Shown: positions 36,245 through 45,127, counted from the stretch's first letter. The stretch is DNA of 53,509 bases from an uncultured Bacteroidota bacterium (GCA_937127285.1 CAKZLV010000164.1:1-53509), one strand, 5' to 3'. Notes: generated by a model from the sequence alone, not told the origin. Translations and numbers: made by a program.

Positions 36245-38116
36245 TCAGCGGACCACGACCACCTTCCCCGTTTCGACGCGAGGTCCGCTTCGCAGACGGT
36301 ATGGGTACACGCCCGGCGCCAGGTTGCGGAGGTCCAGGCGGAGGGTGTTGGGCCCGGGCTGCAGCGGCATCGAAACCGAGCGGACGCGCCGCCCGAGCAG
36401 GTCGTACAGCTCGATGCGCACCGAGTCCGTCTGCTTCGGGGCGCGCAGCGAGAAGGAGACGCGATCGGACGCTGGGATGGGACGCGGGGGCGAGACCTTG
36501 AGAGCCGACGGCGGCTCAGACCGGGCCCGGCGCTCGGCGGCGCGCACGGCCGCCTCAGCGTCGATGAGGCCCCAGCCGTGGTCGTTTGCCGGCGACGACG
36601 AGCGCGTGGCCGTTTGCCGCAGGATGCGCCGCACCGCCACCGGGCCCAGGCGGGGATTCTGCTGAAGCATCTGCGCGACGACGCCGCTCACGAGCGGACT
36701 GGCGAACGACGTGCCGTTCACCTGCGCGTAGCTCGACGAGTCCCAGGCGGCGACGACCCCGCTTCCCAGGGCGAGAACGTCCGGCTTCGTCCGGCCGTCT
36801 GCCGTCGGGCCGCGGGAGCTGAACGGCGCAACGCTGGAGTCCGGAAGGGCGGCCCCCACGGCGACGGCGGAGTCAGCGTCCGCCGGCGTGCTGACGTAAT
36901 ACCAGCAGTTCTCGGGGCTGTTGCAGCCGGAGTTGCCCGCGCTGACCACGACGGTCATTCCCAGACGAGCCGCTGCATCAACCGCCCGGGTGGTCACGCC
37001 GGTGTCGCCGTCCAGGTCGTCCGTCGTGTAGCTGCGCTCGCCCGCGTCGAAGGTCGTGTAGCCGAGCGACACGTTGACGACGTCGACCCCCTGCCGCTCC
37101 ATCCATTCCAGCCCGGCCACGAAGTAGTCTTCCTCCACGTTTGTTTCGCTCGGGGTGTACTCGGTGGCGGCGGCGTAGATCTCGGCGCCGTGGGCCGGCC
37201 CGACGAGGATGCCGGGGGCGTAGCCGGCGGCGGCCGACACGACGCCGCCGCCGTGGTTGTTTGTTTGCGGCCCCTCGGTAAAGTCGCGGACCCCGCGGAT
37301 TCGCCCCTCCTGGCGCAGGGCGTCGAAGGCCGGATGCCGGAGGCCCCGGTACCCGGTGTCGAGAAAGCCGAGCCGCACGCCGCTCCCGTCGAGGCCGCGC
37401 CGGAGGGGGGCGAGAGCGTTCATCACCTGGAGTTGCGTGTACGAGGCCCCGAAGAAGGAACTGTCGGCATCCGAAGGAACGGTCGGTTGCTGCCGCGGCG
37501 GGGCGGATCGACGCCCGAGATCGGCAATCATCGGATGCCGGGACCGCCCATCGGGCAGCGCAGCCTCGTCGCGCAGGGCGATGTCGCTCTGGTTGTTTCG
37601 GTCGCTTCGGTCGGCCCGTGCTGTCGCCGGCGCGGCCCGGCCGATGCGCCGAATGTCGTCGACCCAGGGCTCGGCGGCGAGGACCTGCTTCTGGGAGGGG
37701 GACAGGACGGCGCTGACCGCGTTGAGCCACCGGCTGACGACGAGGGGGCGAATGTTGCGGTCGCGCAGTCGAGCCCGATGCGCGGGCGAGACGGGACGCG
37801 TGAGGGCGCGGGCTGCTGCCTCCCCGGCGCCGCGATCGGCGCGGCGGCGAACGGTTCGGGCGGGAAGGCCGCCGTCCGAGGGCGCGGCGCCGGCCGTTCC
37901 GGTCGAGGCCGCGGGCCGCTCGGCGAGAAAGATCCAGTACTTGGTGCGGGGAGGTCGGTCCGCGGTTCGGGTCCCGGTCGTCTTCTCCGGCGCAGCCTGC
38001 TGAAGGGCGGCGGGGACCGGCGGGGAGGCCTCCGCCCCGGAGCGAAGAGCGGGGGCGACCACGAACAGGAGGACGCCGAGGAGGCAGGCCGCCGCGGGTG
38101 CCGCCCCGCGGAGCAC
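36245..38116 (-). CDS. Secreted subtilisin-like serine protease with T9SS-type C-terminus
   Basis: With the GTG at 38116 the protein is 623 residues and opens with a clean signal peptide ('LRGAAPAAACLLGVLLFVVAPALRSGAEA'). The S8 catalytic triad is Asp253 ('LGFLDTGYRG'), His288 ('NNHGGGVV') and Ser470 ('VNGTSFASPLVSG'). An N-terminal propeptide-like region covers about residues 40-240. The last ~75 residues ('LYDLLGRRVRSV...NLAPGVYPYRL...GKVVVVR') match the type-A sorting domain recognised by the type IX secretion system. Alternative starts (GTG 38188, TTG 38191, or further up) would add a leader made of 15-bp repeats, so I prefer 38116. Confidence 0.88.
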   Translation of the reverse strand: MLRGAAPAAACLLGVLLFVVAPALRSGAEASPPVPAALQQAAPEKTTGTRTADRPPRTKYWIFLAERPAASTGTAGAAPSDGGLPARTVRRRADRGAGEAAARALTRPVSPAHRARLRDRNIRPLVVSRWLNAVSAVLSPSQKQVLAAEPWVDDIRRIGRAAPATARADRSDRNNQSDIALRDEAALPDGRSRHPMIADLGRRSAPPRQQPTVPSDADSSFFGASYTQLQVMNALAPLRRGLDGSGVRLGFLDTGYRGLRHPAFDALRQEGRIRGVRDFTEGPQTNNHGGGVVSAAAGYAPGILVGPAHGAEIYAAATEYTPSETNVEEDYFVAGLEWMERQGVDVVNVSLGYTTFDAGERSYTTDDLDGDTGVTTRAVDAAARLGMTVVVSAGNSGCNSPENCWYYVSTPADADSAVAVGAALPDSSVAPFSSRGPTADGRTKPDVLALGSGVVAAWDSSSYAQVNGTSFASPLVSGVVAQMLQQNPRLGPVAVRRILRQTATRSSSPANDHGWGLIDAEAAVRAAERRARSEPPSALKVSPPRPIPASDRVSFSLRAPKQTDSVRIELYDLLGRRVRSVSMPLQPGPNTLRLDLRNLAPGVYPYRLRSGPRVETGKVVVVR

Positions 38117-38421
38117 GCCAGGAGCGAATCCGCCGGAAGAGAATCCGCTGGCAGCAAACCCGCCGGAAGAGAACAGACCGGGAGACACCAAAGCAGAGGG
38201 CAGAGGAGGCACGGACGAGCGGAAGGTTCGTCGGGGGAGGCACGCAGGGGGCGAGGAGGCGCCGGGGCGGTCGGGCGTCAGCGGTTGGCCGTCAGCGGTT
38301 GGCCGTCTTCTTGCTGAGCCCGGGGCGAAGCGCTGCGACGGCCTGCCACCGGGCGGGGCCCGCGACCGGGAGGGGCCTGCCACCGGGAGGGCCCTGTGAA
38401 GGGGCGGAGGGAGCGAGACGG
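38117..38421. other. Intergenic region with several short repeat arrays
   Basis: It holds the 15-bp array at 38126-38185, a 14-bp duplication (GCGGTTGGCCGTCA-type, about 38281-38308) and a 17-bp triplicate of CCACCGGGAGGG-like words (about 38340-38395). No gene if the subtilase starts at 38116. Confidence 0.5.
38126..38185. repeat. 15-bp tandem array (4 units) before the subtilase gene
   Basis: GAATCCGCCGGAAGA, GAATCCGCTGGCAGC, AAACCCGCCGGAAGA and GAACAGACCGGGAGA are contiguous with a strict 15-bp period. Translated on the - strand it would read as a Ser/Gly/Phe repeat. Confidence 0.85.
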
Positions 38422-39384
38422 CTAGAGGTACGGCACCACGAGATACACCATGTATCCGAGGAAGCCGGCAAGGAGCACGCCGCCCTCGGCCCGAGAGATC
38501 TGATACTGCGTCCAGGCGATGGGCAGAAGCACAAGGGAGAAGGCGATCATCACCGGAAAGTGGATCGTGAGTGAGGAGGGCTCGACCCGGAGCGGGTTCG
38601 CGAGCGACACGAAGCCGACCACGAAGAGCACGTTGAGCAGGTTGCTGCCGAGGACGTTGCCAACAGACATGTCCGTCTCGGCCTTGATCGCCCCGACCAT
38701 GGAGGCGGCCAGTTCCGGCAGGCTCGTCCCGATGGCTACGATCGTCAGGCCAATGATGACGGGGTCGACCCCCATCGTGTTGGCGATGTGGACGGCGCTA
38801 TCGACCATCAGGTGGGCACCCAGGGCGAGGCCCAGGGTTCCTCCCCCGAGCAGCAGCGCCTTGCGCGTGGACGAAGTCTTTGGGTCGCCGGTTTGCACCT
38901 CCGATTCGACGTCGTCGATGAGGGCATCCGGACCGGAGCGCTGCGCTTCCCGGTACAGGTAGACCAGCAGGCCGACCAGCAGCGTGATGAGCAGCAGTCC
39001 GTCCGTCTGGTTGATGAGGCCGTCCAGCGCCATGACGTAGAACACCACCATGGTGGCGACCATGAACGGGTATTCCTTGCGCAGGATTTGCGGGGTGACG
39101 GCCAGCGGGAGGACGAGGGCGCTCGTGCCGAGGATGAGCGCGATGTTGCAGATGTTCGAGCCGATGATGTTGCCCAGGGCGAGGTGGTGCTCTCCGCCGA
39201 AGGCAGCGAAGGAGTTGACGAGAAACTCAGGCATGGAGGTGCCGAGGGCGACGACCGTCAGCCCAACGACGACCGGGCGGATCCCGTACTGGAGCGCGAG
39301 GCTGGACGCTCCTTCGATGAGCCATTCCGCCCCGTAGTACAGAACGATCAGGCCGAGGAGGAAGAGAAAACCGTCGAGGATCAT
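38422..39384 (-). CDS. Calcium/sodium antiporter (CaCA family, YrbG-like)
   Basis: The 320-residue inner-membrane exchanger has about ten hydrophobic segments and the two inverted alpha-repeats that bind the cations. These are 'ALGTSMPEFLVNSFAAF...LALGNIIGSNICNIALILG' in the first half and 'AIGTSLPELAASMVGA...MSVGNVLGSNLLNVLFVVG' in the second. The hydrophilic loop between halves is acidic. The family exports Ca2+ in exchange for Na+, which fits a saline habitat. It reads in the same direction as the subtilase gene but is over 300 bp upstream of it. Confidence 0.93.
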   Translation of the reverse strand: MILDGFLFLLGLIVLYYGAEWLIEGASSLALQYGIRPVVVGLTVVALGTSMPEFLVNSFAAFGGEHHLALGNIIGSNICNIALILGTSALVLPLAVTPQILRKEYPFMVATMVVFYVMALDGLINQTDGLLLITLLVGLLVYLYREAQRSGPDALIDDVESEVQTGDPKTSSTRKALLLGGGTLGLALGAHLMVDSAVHIANTMGVDPVIIGLTIVAIGTSLPELAASMVGAIKAETDMSVGNVLGSNLLNVLFVVGFVSLANPLRVEPSSLTIHFPVMIAFSLVLLPIAWTQYQISRAEGGVLLAGFLGYMVYLVVPYL

Positions 39385-39520
39385 GCGGGGCAGGTCGCGT
39401 CGGTCGCCGGAGGGCCGGGCGTGGAGGACGGGAATTGGGGCGAGGACCGGACGGGCTGCGCGGCCCCCCTCTCTGCACCCGCCGGCTCCGGGATCTTGGA
39501 TTCTGCGCCGCGTCGCGACG

Positions 39521-40336
39521 TCACGACAGCAGCGCGCGCCCCCGGAAGGAACCCGGAAGGAGCGCCGATGCCGTGGTGCGCTGCGGCGCGTCAGAATGCC
39601 GATCCATCCAAAGCGTCGCCTCCGGGGTGAGTTCCGCCAGGACCTGCCGGCAGGCCCCGCAGGGCGTTCCCTCCGGATCGTTCAGGCAAGACAGAAACAG
39701 GCGCCGGACGTCCGGCTGCCCGTAGGCGTAGGCGGTGCCGACGGCGTTCCGCTCGGCGCAGAGGATGCGCGTCCAGTCCGGGTGCTCGACGTTTACACCG
39801 GGGAGGAAGGGCCCGTCTTCGATCTCCAAAACCGCACCGACGGGGTAAGACGAGGCCGGCACGTACGCGCGTTCAGCCACCTGCCTGGCAGCGCTGATGC
39901 CGGCCGCCTGCTGCCCGGCGTGGTTTTCGCCGCCCGCCGCAGAGACCTGCGCCGGGCGGACCGACGGGTCGACGGGGCGGGTCGGCGTGGGAAGAGAGCG
40001 CCCCGGCCTCGAGGTCCAGACGTCGGGCGCAAACGCCTCCCACGGTCCGCCGGGAAGATCGGACGCGTAGGCGGCTTCGCCGCGCTGGAAGGGCCGGCTG
40101 AGCACCAGGGCCACGACGTCCTGCTGCCGCCCCTGGGCGACAGCGGTGGTGACGGCGTTGAGAAGGGCGGGCTGCGTCAGCGAGAACGACGCGCTCTCGA
40201 TGCGGACGCCCGGAATCCACATGCCGTCCTCTAGGAGAACCAGCGAGGCGGTCGGGCGGCCCGAAAAGGGCACGTGCGCCCGGTCGAGAAGGGGTTCGAC
40301 GGTGCGGCGAAGGGCGGAAAGAGGAGAAGAGGCCAC
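39521..40336 (-). CDS. cdd: Two-domain cytidine deaminase, active domain C-terminal
   Basis: The 271-residue protein deaminates cytidine and deoxycytidine to uridine forms. Both halves have the deaminase fold. The N-terminal half ('VPFSGRPTASLVLLEDGMWIPGVRIESASFSLTQPALLNAV') lacks all zinc ligands. The C-terminal half has 'YPVGAVLEIEDGPFLPGVNVEH', 'CAERNAVG' (Cys193) and 'PCGACRQ' (Cys226, Cys229). In the E. coli dimeric enzyme the order is reversed: active domain first, degenerate domain second. The Cys-Cys-Cys zinc set is that of tetrameric enzymes. Start codon is GTG at 40336. The next gene upstream is divergent. Confidence 0.88.
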   Translation of the reverse strand: MASSPLSALRRTVEPLLDRAHVPFSGRPTASLVLLEDGMWIPGVRIESASFSLTQPALLNAVTTAVAQGRQQDVVALVLSRPFQRGEAAYASDLPGGPWEAFAPDVWTSRPGRSLPTPTRPVDPSVRPAQVSAAGGENHAGQQAAGISAARQVAERAYVPASSYPVGAVLEIEDGPFLPGVNVEHPDWTRILCAERNAVGTAYAYGQPDVRRLFLSCLNDPEGTPCGACRQVLAELTPEATLWMDRHSDAPQRTTASALLPGSFRGRALLS

Positions 40337-40792
40337 AGACCGAGGCTGATGCGATCAAGAAAAGGACTGACACCTATTTGTCCGAACCGCAGAAGTTTCT
40401 CGCGCAGGGCTTCTCGCACAGGACGGGCCGAAAGCCGGGCCGTAAGGGGGCGGCACGGGCGGAAAGCCCCGCAGGCGGAACGTTACGGCAACATCCGGCA
40501 AAATCACGCTGCCGCAGCAACATTTTCGCACTCCTCTACGATACAATGGTGTTTCCCCTGCCGCTCGCCCAGCCATGCGCACATGGTTGCCGTCGTACGG
40601 CTGCTGCAAAGGTCGGCGCCACGGTTCCCGTGCGGCGGTCGCCGTACGGCCGCGCCCAACGACTCGACCGTGCGCTCGACTGCGTGTTCAACTGTTGTGC
40701 GCCCCGACCGCGTGCGCCCGACCGTGCGCGACCGGCCGACGGGCCGCTTGCTCTCTGCACCGCTTGCTCTCTGCACCGACCCTGCCGCCCCG
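40337..40792. other. Divergent intergenic region cdd / M16 peptidase
   Basis: About 455 bp with no supported gene. It contains a 16-bp duplication (CGCTTGCTCTCTGCAC, about 40745-40776) near the M16 start. It also has a weak sigma70-like TACAAT near 40540 on +, without a good -35 element. Confidence 0.4.
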
Positions 40793-42103
40793 ATGCCCAC
40801 CTCCCCCGCTCCCGCCACGCTTCCCGAAGGCGTCTCCTTCGAGACGTCCTCGGACGACATTTCGTGCTACCGCCTCGACGCCAACGACCTGCGCGTCCTG
40901 GTGCTGCCGCAAGACGGCGTCCCGGTGACGTCGTTCATGGTGACGTACCACGTCGGCAGCCGCAACGAACGGGCCGGGCATACCGGGGCGACGCACATGC
41001 TCGAGCATCTGATGTTCAAGGGCACGGACGCGCACCACCGGCGCCACGGAACGTCGATCATGGAGACGCTTGAGCGCCTGGGCGCGCAGCTCAATGCGTC
41101 GACGTGGTTCGACCGCACCAACTATTACGAGATGCTGCCCACGCAGCACCTGGAAACGGCGGTCGAGGTCGAAGCCGACCGCATGCGCGGCGCCCTGCTC
41201 GACCCGGACGACGTCGAAGCGGAGCGCTCCGTCATTCTCAACGAGTACGACCGCGCGCAGAACGACCCGGTGTCGCGCCTCTTCGACGAGGTGTGGGCGG
41301 CTGCTTTCGTCGCCCACCCCTACCACCACCCGACGATCGGATGGCGGAGCGACATTGAGACCATCAGTCCGGACGGCCTGCGTCATTACTACGACACGTT
41401 CTACTACCCGAATAACGCGACGGTCTCGGTGATCGGGAACGTCGAGCCCGACGACGCTCTGGCCATGGTGGCCGATCACTTCGGCTCCATCGAGCCCGCT
41501 GCACACGACATTCCGCAGGTGACGACGCGAGAGCCGGAGCAGACCGGCAAGCGTCGCGTGCGCGTCGAGCAGGACGGCCAGCTCGGGGCCGTCCTCTCCG
41601 CCTACAAGTCGCCGGCCGCCACCCATGCCGATTCGGAAGCCCTGGACCTGCTGGCCCGCATCCTGGCCTCCGGAAAGGGAAGCCGCCTCTACCGCCGCTG
41701 CACCGACCAGGGGCTGACGAGCGACGTCTTCGGGCTCAACTTCCGCCTGCGCGATCCCGGCCTCTTCTCGGTGTTTGCCTACCTCGCCCCGGAGCGAACC
41801 CACGAGGAGGTCGAAGCCGCCCTCCGCGAGGTGATTGCCGAGATCCAGGAGAACGGCGTGACGGAAGAAGAAGTCGAGCGCGCGCGGCAGCAGCTCACGG
41901 CGCAGACGGCTTTCAACCGCGACGGGCCGATGAAGATTGCCTCTCAGCTCAACGAGGCCATCGCGGCCGGCGACTGGACCCTCTACACGCGCTACCTCGA
42001 CCGCCTGGGCGACGTCACCGCTGCCGACGTCCAGCGCGCCGCTCGCACCTACCTGCGAGACGGCCGCAACACGGTCGGCTGGTACGTGCCAACGACGCAG
42101 TAA
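40793..42103 (+). CDS. M16 zinc peptidase, catalytic subunit
   Basis: The 436-residue protein has the inverted zinc motif HxxEH at residues 68-72 ('HMLEHLMFKG') and the downstream acidic ligand region in 'AVEVEADRMRGALLD'. This is typical of the processing-peptidase-like M16 family. The C-terminal half is the homologous non-catalytic domain with 'ASGKGSRLYRR'. I took the ATG at 40793 because upstream in-frame sequence is Arg/Pro-rich and unlike the family. No signal peptide is visible. It pairs with the next gene, 74 bp downstream, so the two probably form a heterodimer. Confidence 0.93.
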   Translation: MPTSPAPATLPEGVSFETSSDDISCYRLDANDLRVLVLPQDGVPVTSFMVTYHVGSRNERAGHTGATHMLEHLMFKGTDAHHRRHGTSIMETLERLGAQLNASTWFDRTNYYEMLPTQHLETAVEVEADRMRGALLDPDDVEAERSVILNEYDRAQNDPVSRLFDEVWAAAFVAHPYHHPTIGWRSDIETISPDGLRHYYDTFYYPNNATVSVIGNVEPDDALAMVADHFGSIEPAAHDIPQVTTREPEQTGKRRVRVEQDGQLGAVLSAYKSPAATHADSEALDLLARILASGKGSRLYRRCTDQGLTSDVFGLNFRLRDPGLFSVFAYLAPERTHEEVEAALREVIAEIQENGVTEEEVERARQQLTAQTAFNRDGPMKIASQLNEAIAAGDWTLYTRYLDRLGDVTAADVQRAARTYLRDGRNTVGWYVPTTQ

Positions 42104-42177
42104 CGAGGCGGCGACGCCCGCCGCCGAGCTTTCGCCCCCGCGCTCTTCCCGCAGAGACCCCCCGGAACTCCTTGCTT

Positions 42178-43461
42178 ATGAGTTCGACGATTCACTTCTC
42201 CGAACGCACCCAGGATCGGCCCGCCGGGCCGGTGCGACTCCTCACCCTTCCGACCCCCGTCGACGACTTCGTCTCGTTCCGCGGATCGTTCCTCGCCTAC
42301 CCCGACCTGGCGGCGGGCGAGGGCGTTCTTCAGCAGCTTGCAGTCGCGATGCTGGACCAGGGGACCGAGCACCGAGACCGCTTCGAGTTGGCGCAGGTGC
42401 TGGAAGACCGGGGCGCAAAGCTGAATCTGTCGAGCGACGGTCTGTACGTGGACATCCGCGGTCAGGCCCTGGCCGACGACCTGCCGGACGTGCTGGACGT
42501 CCTGGCCGAAATGCTCCAGTCGCCCGCGTTTGACGAAGCGGAATTCGAGAAGACCCGCGCCCAGACGGTCGGCCAGTTGCAGCGCAGCCTGGAAAAGACG
42601 AGCAGCCGGGCGGCCAACGCGCTCACCCGCAGCCTCTTTGCCGACGGCCACCCCAACTACCGCCCGCCCCTCGAAACGCGGATCCAGCAGGTGCAGGCGG
42701 CTACGCGGGCGGACGTCCGGGACTACCACCGGGCGCACTTTGGGGCGACCGACTTCACACTCGCCGTTGTGGGCGACCTGGCTCACGACCCCGTCGCGGG
42801 GGCGGTCGAGGAGGCCTTCGCCGGGTTTGCGCCCCACGAATCGGCACCGGCCCATGCGGTCGAGGCCCGCGGCGGCCGACCCCGTCGCGAATCCATCCCG
42901 ATGCCCGACAAATCCAACGTCGACGTGCGCCTGGGCCATGCGCTTCCGATTCGCCGCGACGATGAGGCCTACCTGCCGCTGTACGTCGGCAATTACATTC
43001 TGGGCGGCAACTTCGCGGCGCGGCTGATGACGACGGTGCGCGATGAAAAGGGGCTCACGTACGGGATCGGATCGTCGCTTTCCGGCATCACAACCCGCTA
43101 CCCCGGGTACTTCAAGACGCAGGTCACCCTGAGCCACGACGTGCTGGAGGAAGGCATCGAGGCAACCGAGACGGTGATCCGGACGTTCGTCGAGGAGGGA
43201 GCCACCCAGGAGGAGCTGGAGGCGAAAAAGGAAACGATCGCGGGCTCGTTCACGGTGGGATTGGCCACGACCGGTCGTCTCGCCTACAGTCTTCTCCTCA
43301 ATGCCGAGCGCGACTTCGAGGTCGGCTATCTCGACGCGTTCCTCGACCGCGTTCACGCCCTCACGCTCGACGACGTGAACGACGCCGTCCGCACGCATCT
43401 GCGTCCGGATGCCCTCCATGTCGCCGCCGCCGGCACCCGCCCCGAGGTGGTGAGCGTGTGA
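42178..43461 (+). CDS. M16 peptidase, non-catalytic partner subunit
   Basis: The 427-residue protein has the M16 fold but lacks HxxEH: the corresponding region reads 'LQQLAVAMLDQGTEHRD'. It keeps the Arg/Tyr pair of the second subunit in 'TTVRDEKGLTYGIGSSLSG', which contacts substrate in two-component M16 enzymes. 'NYILGGNFAARLM' is also typical. The start ATG at 42178 gives 'SSTIHFSERTQ'. Together with the upstream gene it forms a catalytic/regulatory pair. Confidence 0.92.
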   Translation: MSSTIHFSERTQDRPAGPVRLLTLPTPVDDFVSFRGSFLAYPDLAAGEGVLQQLAVAMLDQGTEHRDRFELAQVLEDRGAKLNLSSDGLYVDIRGQALADDLPDVLDVLAEMLQSPAFDEAEFEKTRAQTVGQLQRSLEKTSSRAANALTRSLFADGHPNYRPPLETRIQQVQAATRADVRDYHRAHFGATDFTLAVVGDLAHDPVAGAVEEAFAGFAPHESAPAHAVEARGGRPRRESIPMPDKSNVDVRLGHALPIRRDDEAYLPLYVGNYILGGNFAARLMTTVRDEKGLTYGIGSSLSGITTRYPGYFKTQVTLSHDVLEEGIEATETVIRTFVEEGATQEELEAKKETIAGSFTVGLATTGRLAYSLLLNAERDFEVGYLDAFLDRVHALTLDDVNDAVRTHLRPDALHVAAAGTRPEVVSV

Positions 43462-43496
43462 GGATGCAGGCGGCGCGGTTGCCTCGGCGGCGGAGG

Positions 43497-44255
43497 TTAG
43501 CTGTCGCGAATGATGCGAATCCGGTCGGCGGCCGTCACGTCCTCTTTCGGCATGGCAAAAGCCAGGCCGAAGTAGGCCAGCAGGAAGGGCCCGCCGGTAG
43601 CCACGACGCCGATCACGAAGGCGATGCGAACGAGCGTGGGGTCGAGGTTGAGGGCCCGGGCCAGTCCGCCGCACACGCCGAGGATCTTCTTGTCGGTGCG
43701 CGAGCGGCGCAAGCGCTTGCCCGAGAAGCCCCAGGACGACTCCTGCGAGGACGACGCGGCATCGGCCTCGACCTCCGCCTCGATGGCTTCTGCGCTGGAC
43801 GGGGACGCCGCCCCGCCGCGTGCGTCCGATTGGGAGCGCCACGACAGGAGGCCGAACCCGAGGAGAATCACCATCACGCCCCCGATGACGGGCAGCATCT
43901 CGATCAGAACGCCCAGGTCGGGGCCTGCCCACACGCCGAGGGAGGTGAGCAGGTAGGCGATGCCGACCAGAATGAGTCCGAGGCCGGTGATGGTTGGCAG
44001 GTTCCAGACGGAATCCGAGGTGTCGCCGTCGTCTTCGAAATAGAGAGCGCTGAGCTCCTCGTCGGAGATGTCGTCGAGGTCGAGTGTCGTTTCGCCGACC
44101 TCGAACGGCGACGGCTGCTGGACGTCACGGTCGGTGGCTCCGGTGCGATCCGTTCGGGGCGACCGGGTGCCGTCCGACTGGGTGCCGTCCGGCCGGGTGC
44201 CGTCGTCCGACGATGCGTCGTTGGGGGCAGCACGGGGGCGATCGCGGGAAGTCAT
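43497..44255 (-). CDS. PspC-domain membrane protein
   Basis: The 252-residue protein starts with about 80 disordered, Asp/Ser/Thr-rich residues. It then has two hydrophobic segments ('ITGLGLILVGIAYLLTSLGVW' region and 'LPVIGGVMVILLGFGLL'), an acidic Ala/Ser-rich linker, and a C-terminal PspC domain. The PspC domain reads 'RSRTDKKILGVCGGLARALNLDPTLVRIAFV...FLLAYFGLAFAMP'. PspC-type proteins take part in envelope stress sensing; the partner genes are not here. The N-terminal stretch includes three five-residue repeats (DGTRP, DGTQS, DGTRS) encoded by a 15-bp tandem repeat. Convergent with the M16 pair. Confidence 0.88.
   Translation of the reverse strand: MTSRDRPRAAPNDASSDDGTRPDGTQSDGTRSPRTDRTGATDRDVQQPSPFEVGETTLDLDDISDEELSALYFEDDGDTSDSVWNLPTITGLGLILVGIAYLLTSLGVWAGPDLGVLIEMLPVIGGVMVILLGFGLLSWRSQSDARGGAASPSSAEAIEAEVEADAASSSQESSWGFSGKRLRRSRTDKKILGVCGGLARALNLDPTLVRIAFVIGVVATGGPFLLAYFGLAFAMPKEDVTAADRIRIIRDS
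44160..44204. repeat. 15-bp tandem array inside the PspC gene (3 units)
   Basis: CGACCGGGTGCCGTC, CGACTGGGTGCCGTC and CGGCCGGGTGCCGTC are contiguous and encode the DGTxx repeats of the disordered N-terminus. Confidence 0.85.
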
Positions 44256-44276
44256 GGCAGGAGCGAATGGGTTCGA

Positions 44277-44336
44277 GAGCAGGGAGCTTACGAGCAGGGA
44301 GCTTACGAGCAGGGAGCTTACGAGCAGGGAGCCGGA
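44277..44336. repeat. 15-bp tandem array (4 units)
   Basis: GAGCAGGGAGCTTAC occurs three times without mismatch, followed by GAGCAGGGAGCCGGA. It lies in the 96-bp gap between the PspC gene and the folate enzyme gene. Confidence 0.95.
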
Positions 44337-44351
44337 GGACGGAAGGGCCGC

Positions 44352-45005
44352 TCAGGAAGGAAGGGAAACGGTTTGGTGTTCGGTTACGATCGCCGACACC
44401 GGGACGTCGTGGGCGTCGGCGGGGACGGCGTCGACGAGGCAGTCGTCGAAAACCAGGGCCACTCGCGGCACGCCTGCATCAGCGAGCGGGCGGAGGAACG
44501 CGTCGTAGTACCCGGTTCCGTGCCCCACCCGGTGCCCGTTTCGTCCGGCTCCCAGCGCGGGCACCAAGACGACGTCGATCGTCGCGGGGTCGACGGCCCG
44601 GGTGCCCACCGGTTCCGGAATCCCCCATCGGTTCGGCTCGGTTGCCTCCCGTCCTCGAAAGAGGCGGTGCTCCATGGCGGGCGGTGCGGGCGGGTACTGG
44701 GTGACGACCGGCAAGACCACCTCGACGCCCCGCTCGTGCATCCAGCCGATCAGCGGCCGCGTATCGGCTTCGCGGTGCTCGGTTCGGGGCCAGTAGGTGT
44801 GAACGCGCTTCGCAGATCGGATCTCGGGCCGACGGCGTGCGCGTTCGGCCATCGACCGGCTCCGGGATGCGTACGCCTCCAGGGAGAGAGACCGACGCGT
44901 GCGCCGAAATCGGTCCCGCAGATCTTCCTTCGAAACGGTTTCCTGCCGTCCCTGCTGCCAGGAATCTGCGGGTGCGGAGTCGGCTCGCTGCGAAGACGTG
45001 CACAT
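44352..45005 (-). CDS. 5-formyltetrahydrofolate cyclo-ligase
   Basis: The 217-residue protein has the 5-FTHF cyclo-ligase fold, which converts 5-formyl-THF to 5,10-methenyl-THF with ATP. Recognisable parts are the N-terminal 'KEDLRDRFRRTRRSLSLEAY' helix, 'IDVVLVPALGAGRNGHRVGHGTGYYDAFL' (the nucleotide/phosphate region) and the C-terminal 'DVPVSAIVTEHQTV'. The ATG at 45005 adds about 25 poorly conserved residues before the first helix. A later start is possible but no good codon sits there. It is preceded by an 800-bp gap with repeat arrays. Confidence 0.92.
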   Translation of the reverse strand: MCTSSQRADSAPADSWQQGRQETVSKEDLRDRFRRTRRSLSLEAYASRSRSMAERARRRPEIRSAKRVHTYWPRTEHREADTRPLIGWMHERGVEVVLPVVTQYPPAPPAMEHRLFRGREATEPNRWGIPEPVGTRAVDPATIDVVLVPALGAGRNGHRVGHGTGYYDAFLRPLADAGVPRVALVFDDCLVDAVPADAHDVPVSAIVTEHQTVSLPS

Positions 45006-45127
45006 AGGGCGAAAGGGCCGGTGTCGACGTCGCTCGGTGAATGGTTTCCGTCCGTCGCCGGCTGAATACGGCGAACCCGGGCAGGAAAGACCGGAGACCG
45101 GACGCGGACCGATCGACACGTCGTCGC

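Noticed and set aside
35153-38317. Open frame of 1054 codons on + across the VWA-type and subtilase genes
   Set aside because: It is antisense to two well-supported genes, its translation is Gly/Arg/Ala-rich without motifs, and high GC makes such frames common.
40500-40560. Sigma70-like promoter with TACAAT near 40540
   Set aside because: No acceptable -35 box at 16-18 bp, and this phylum usually uses a different -33/-7 consensus, so it was not listed as a feature.
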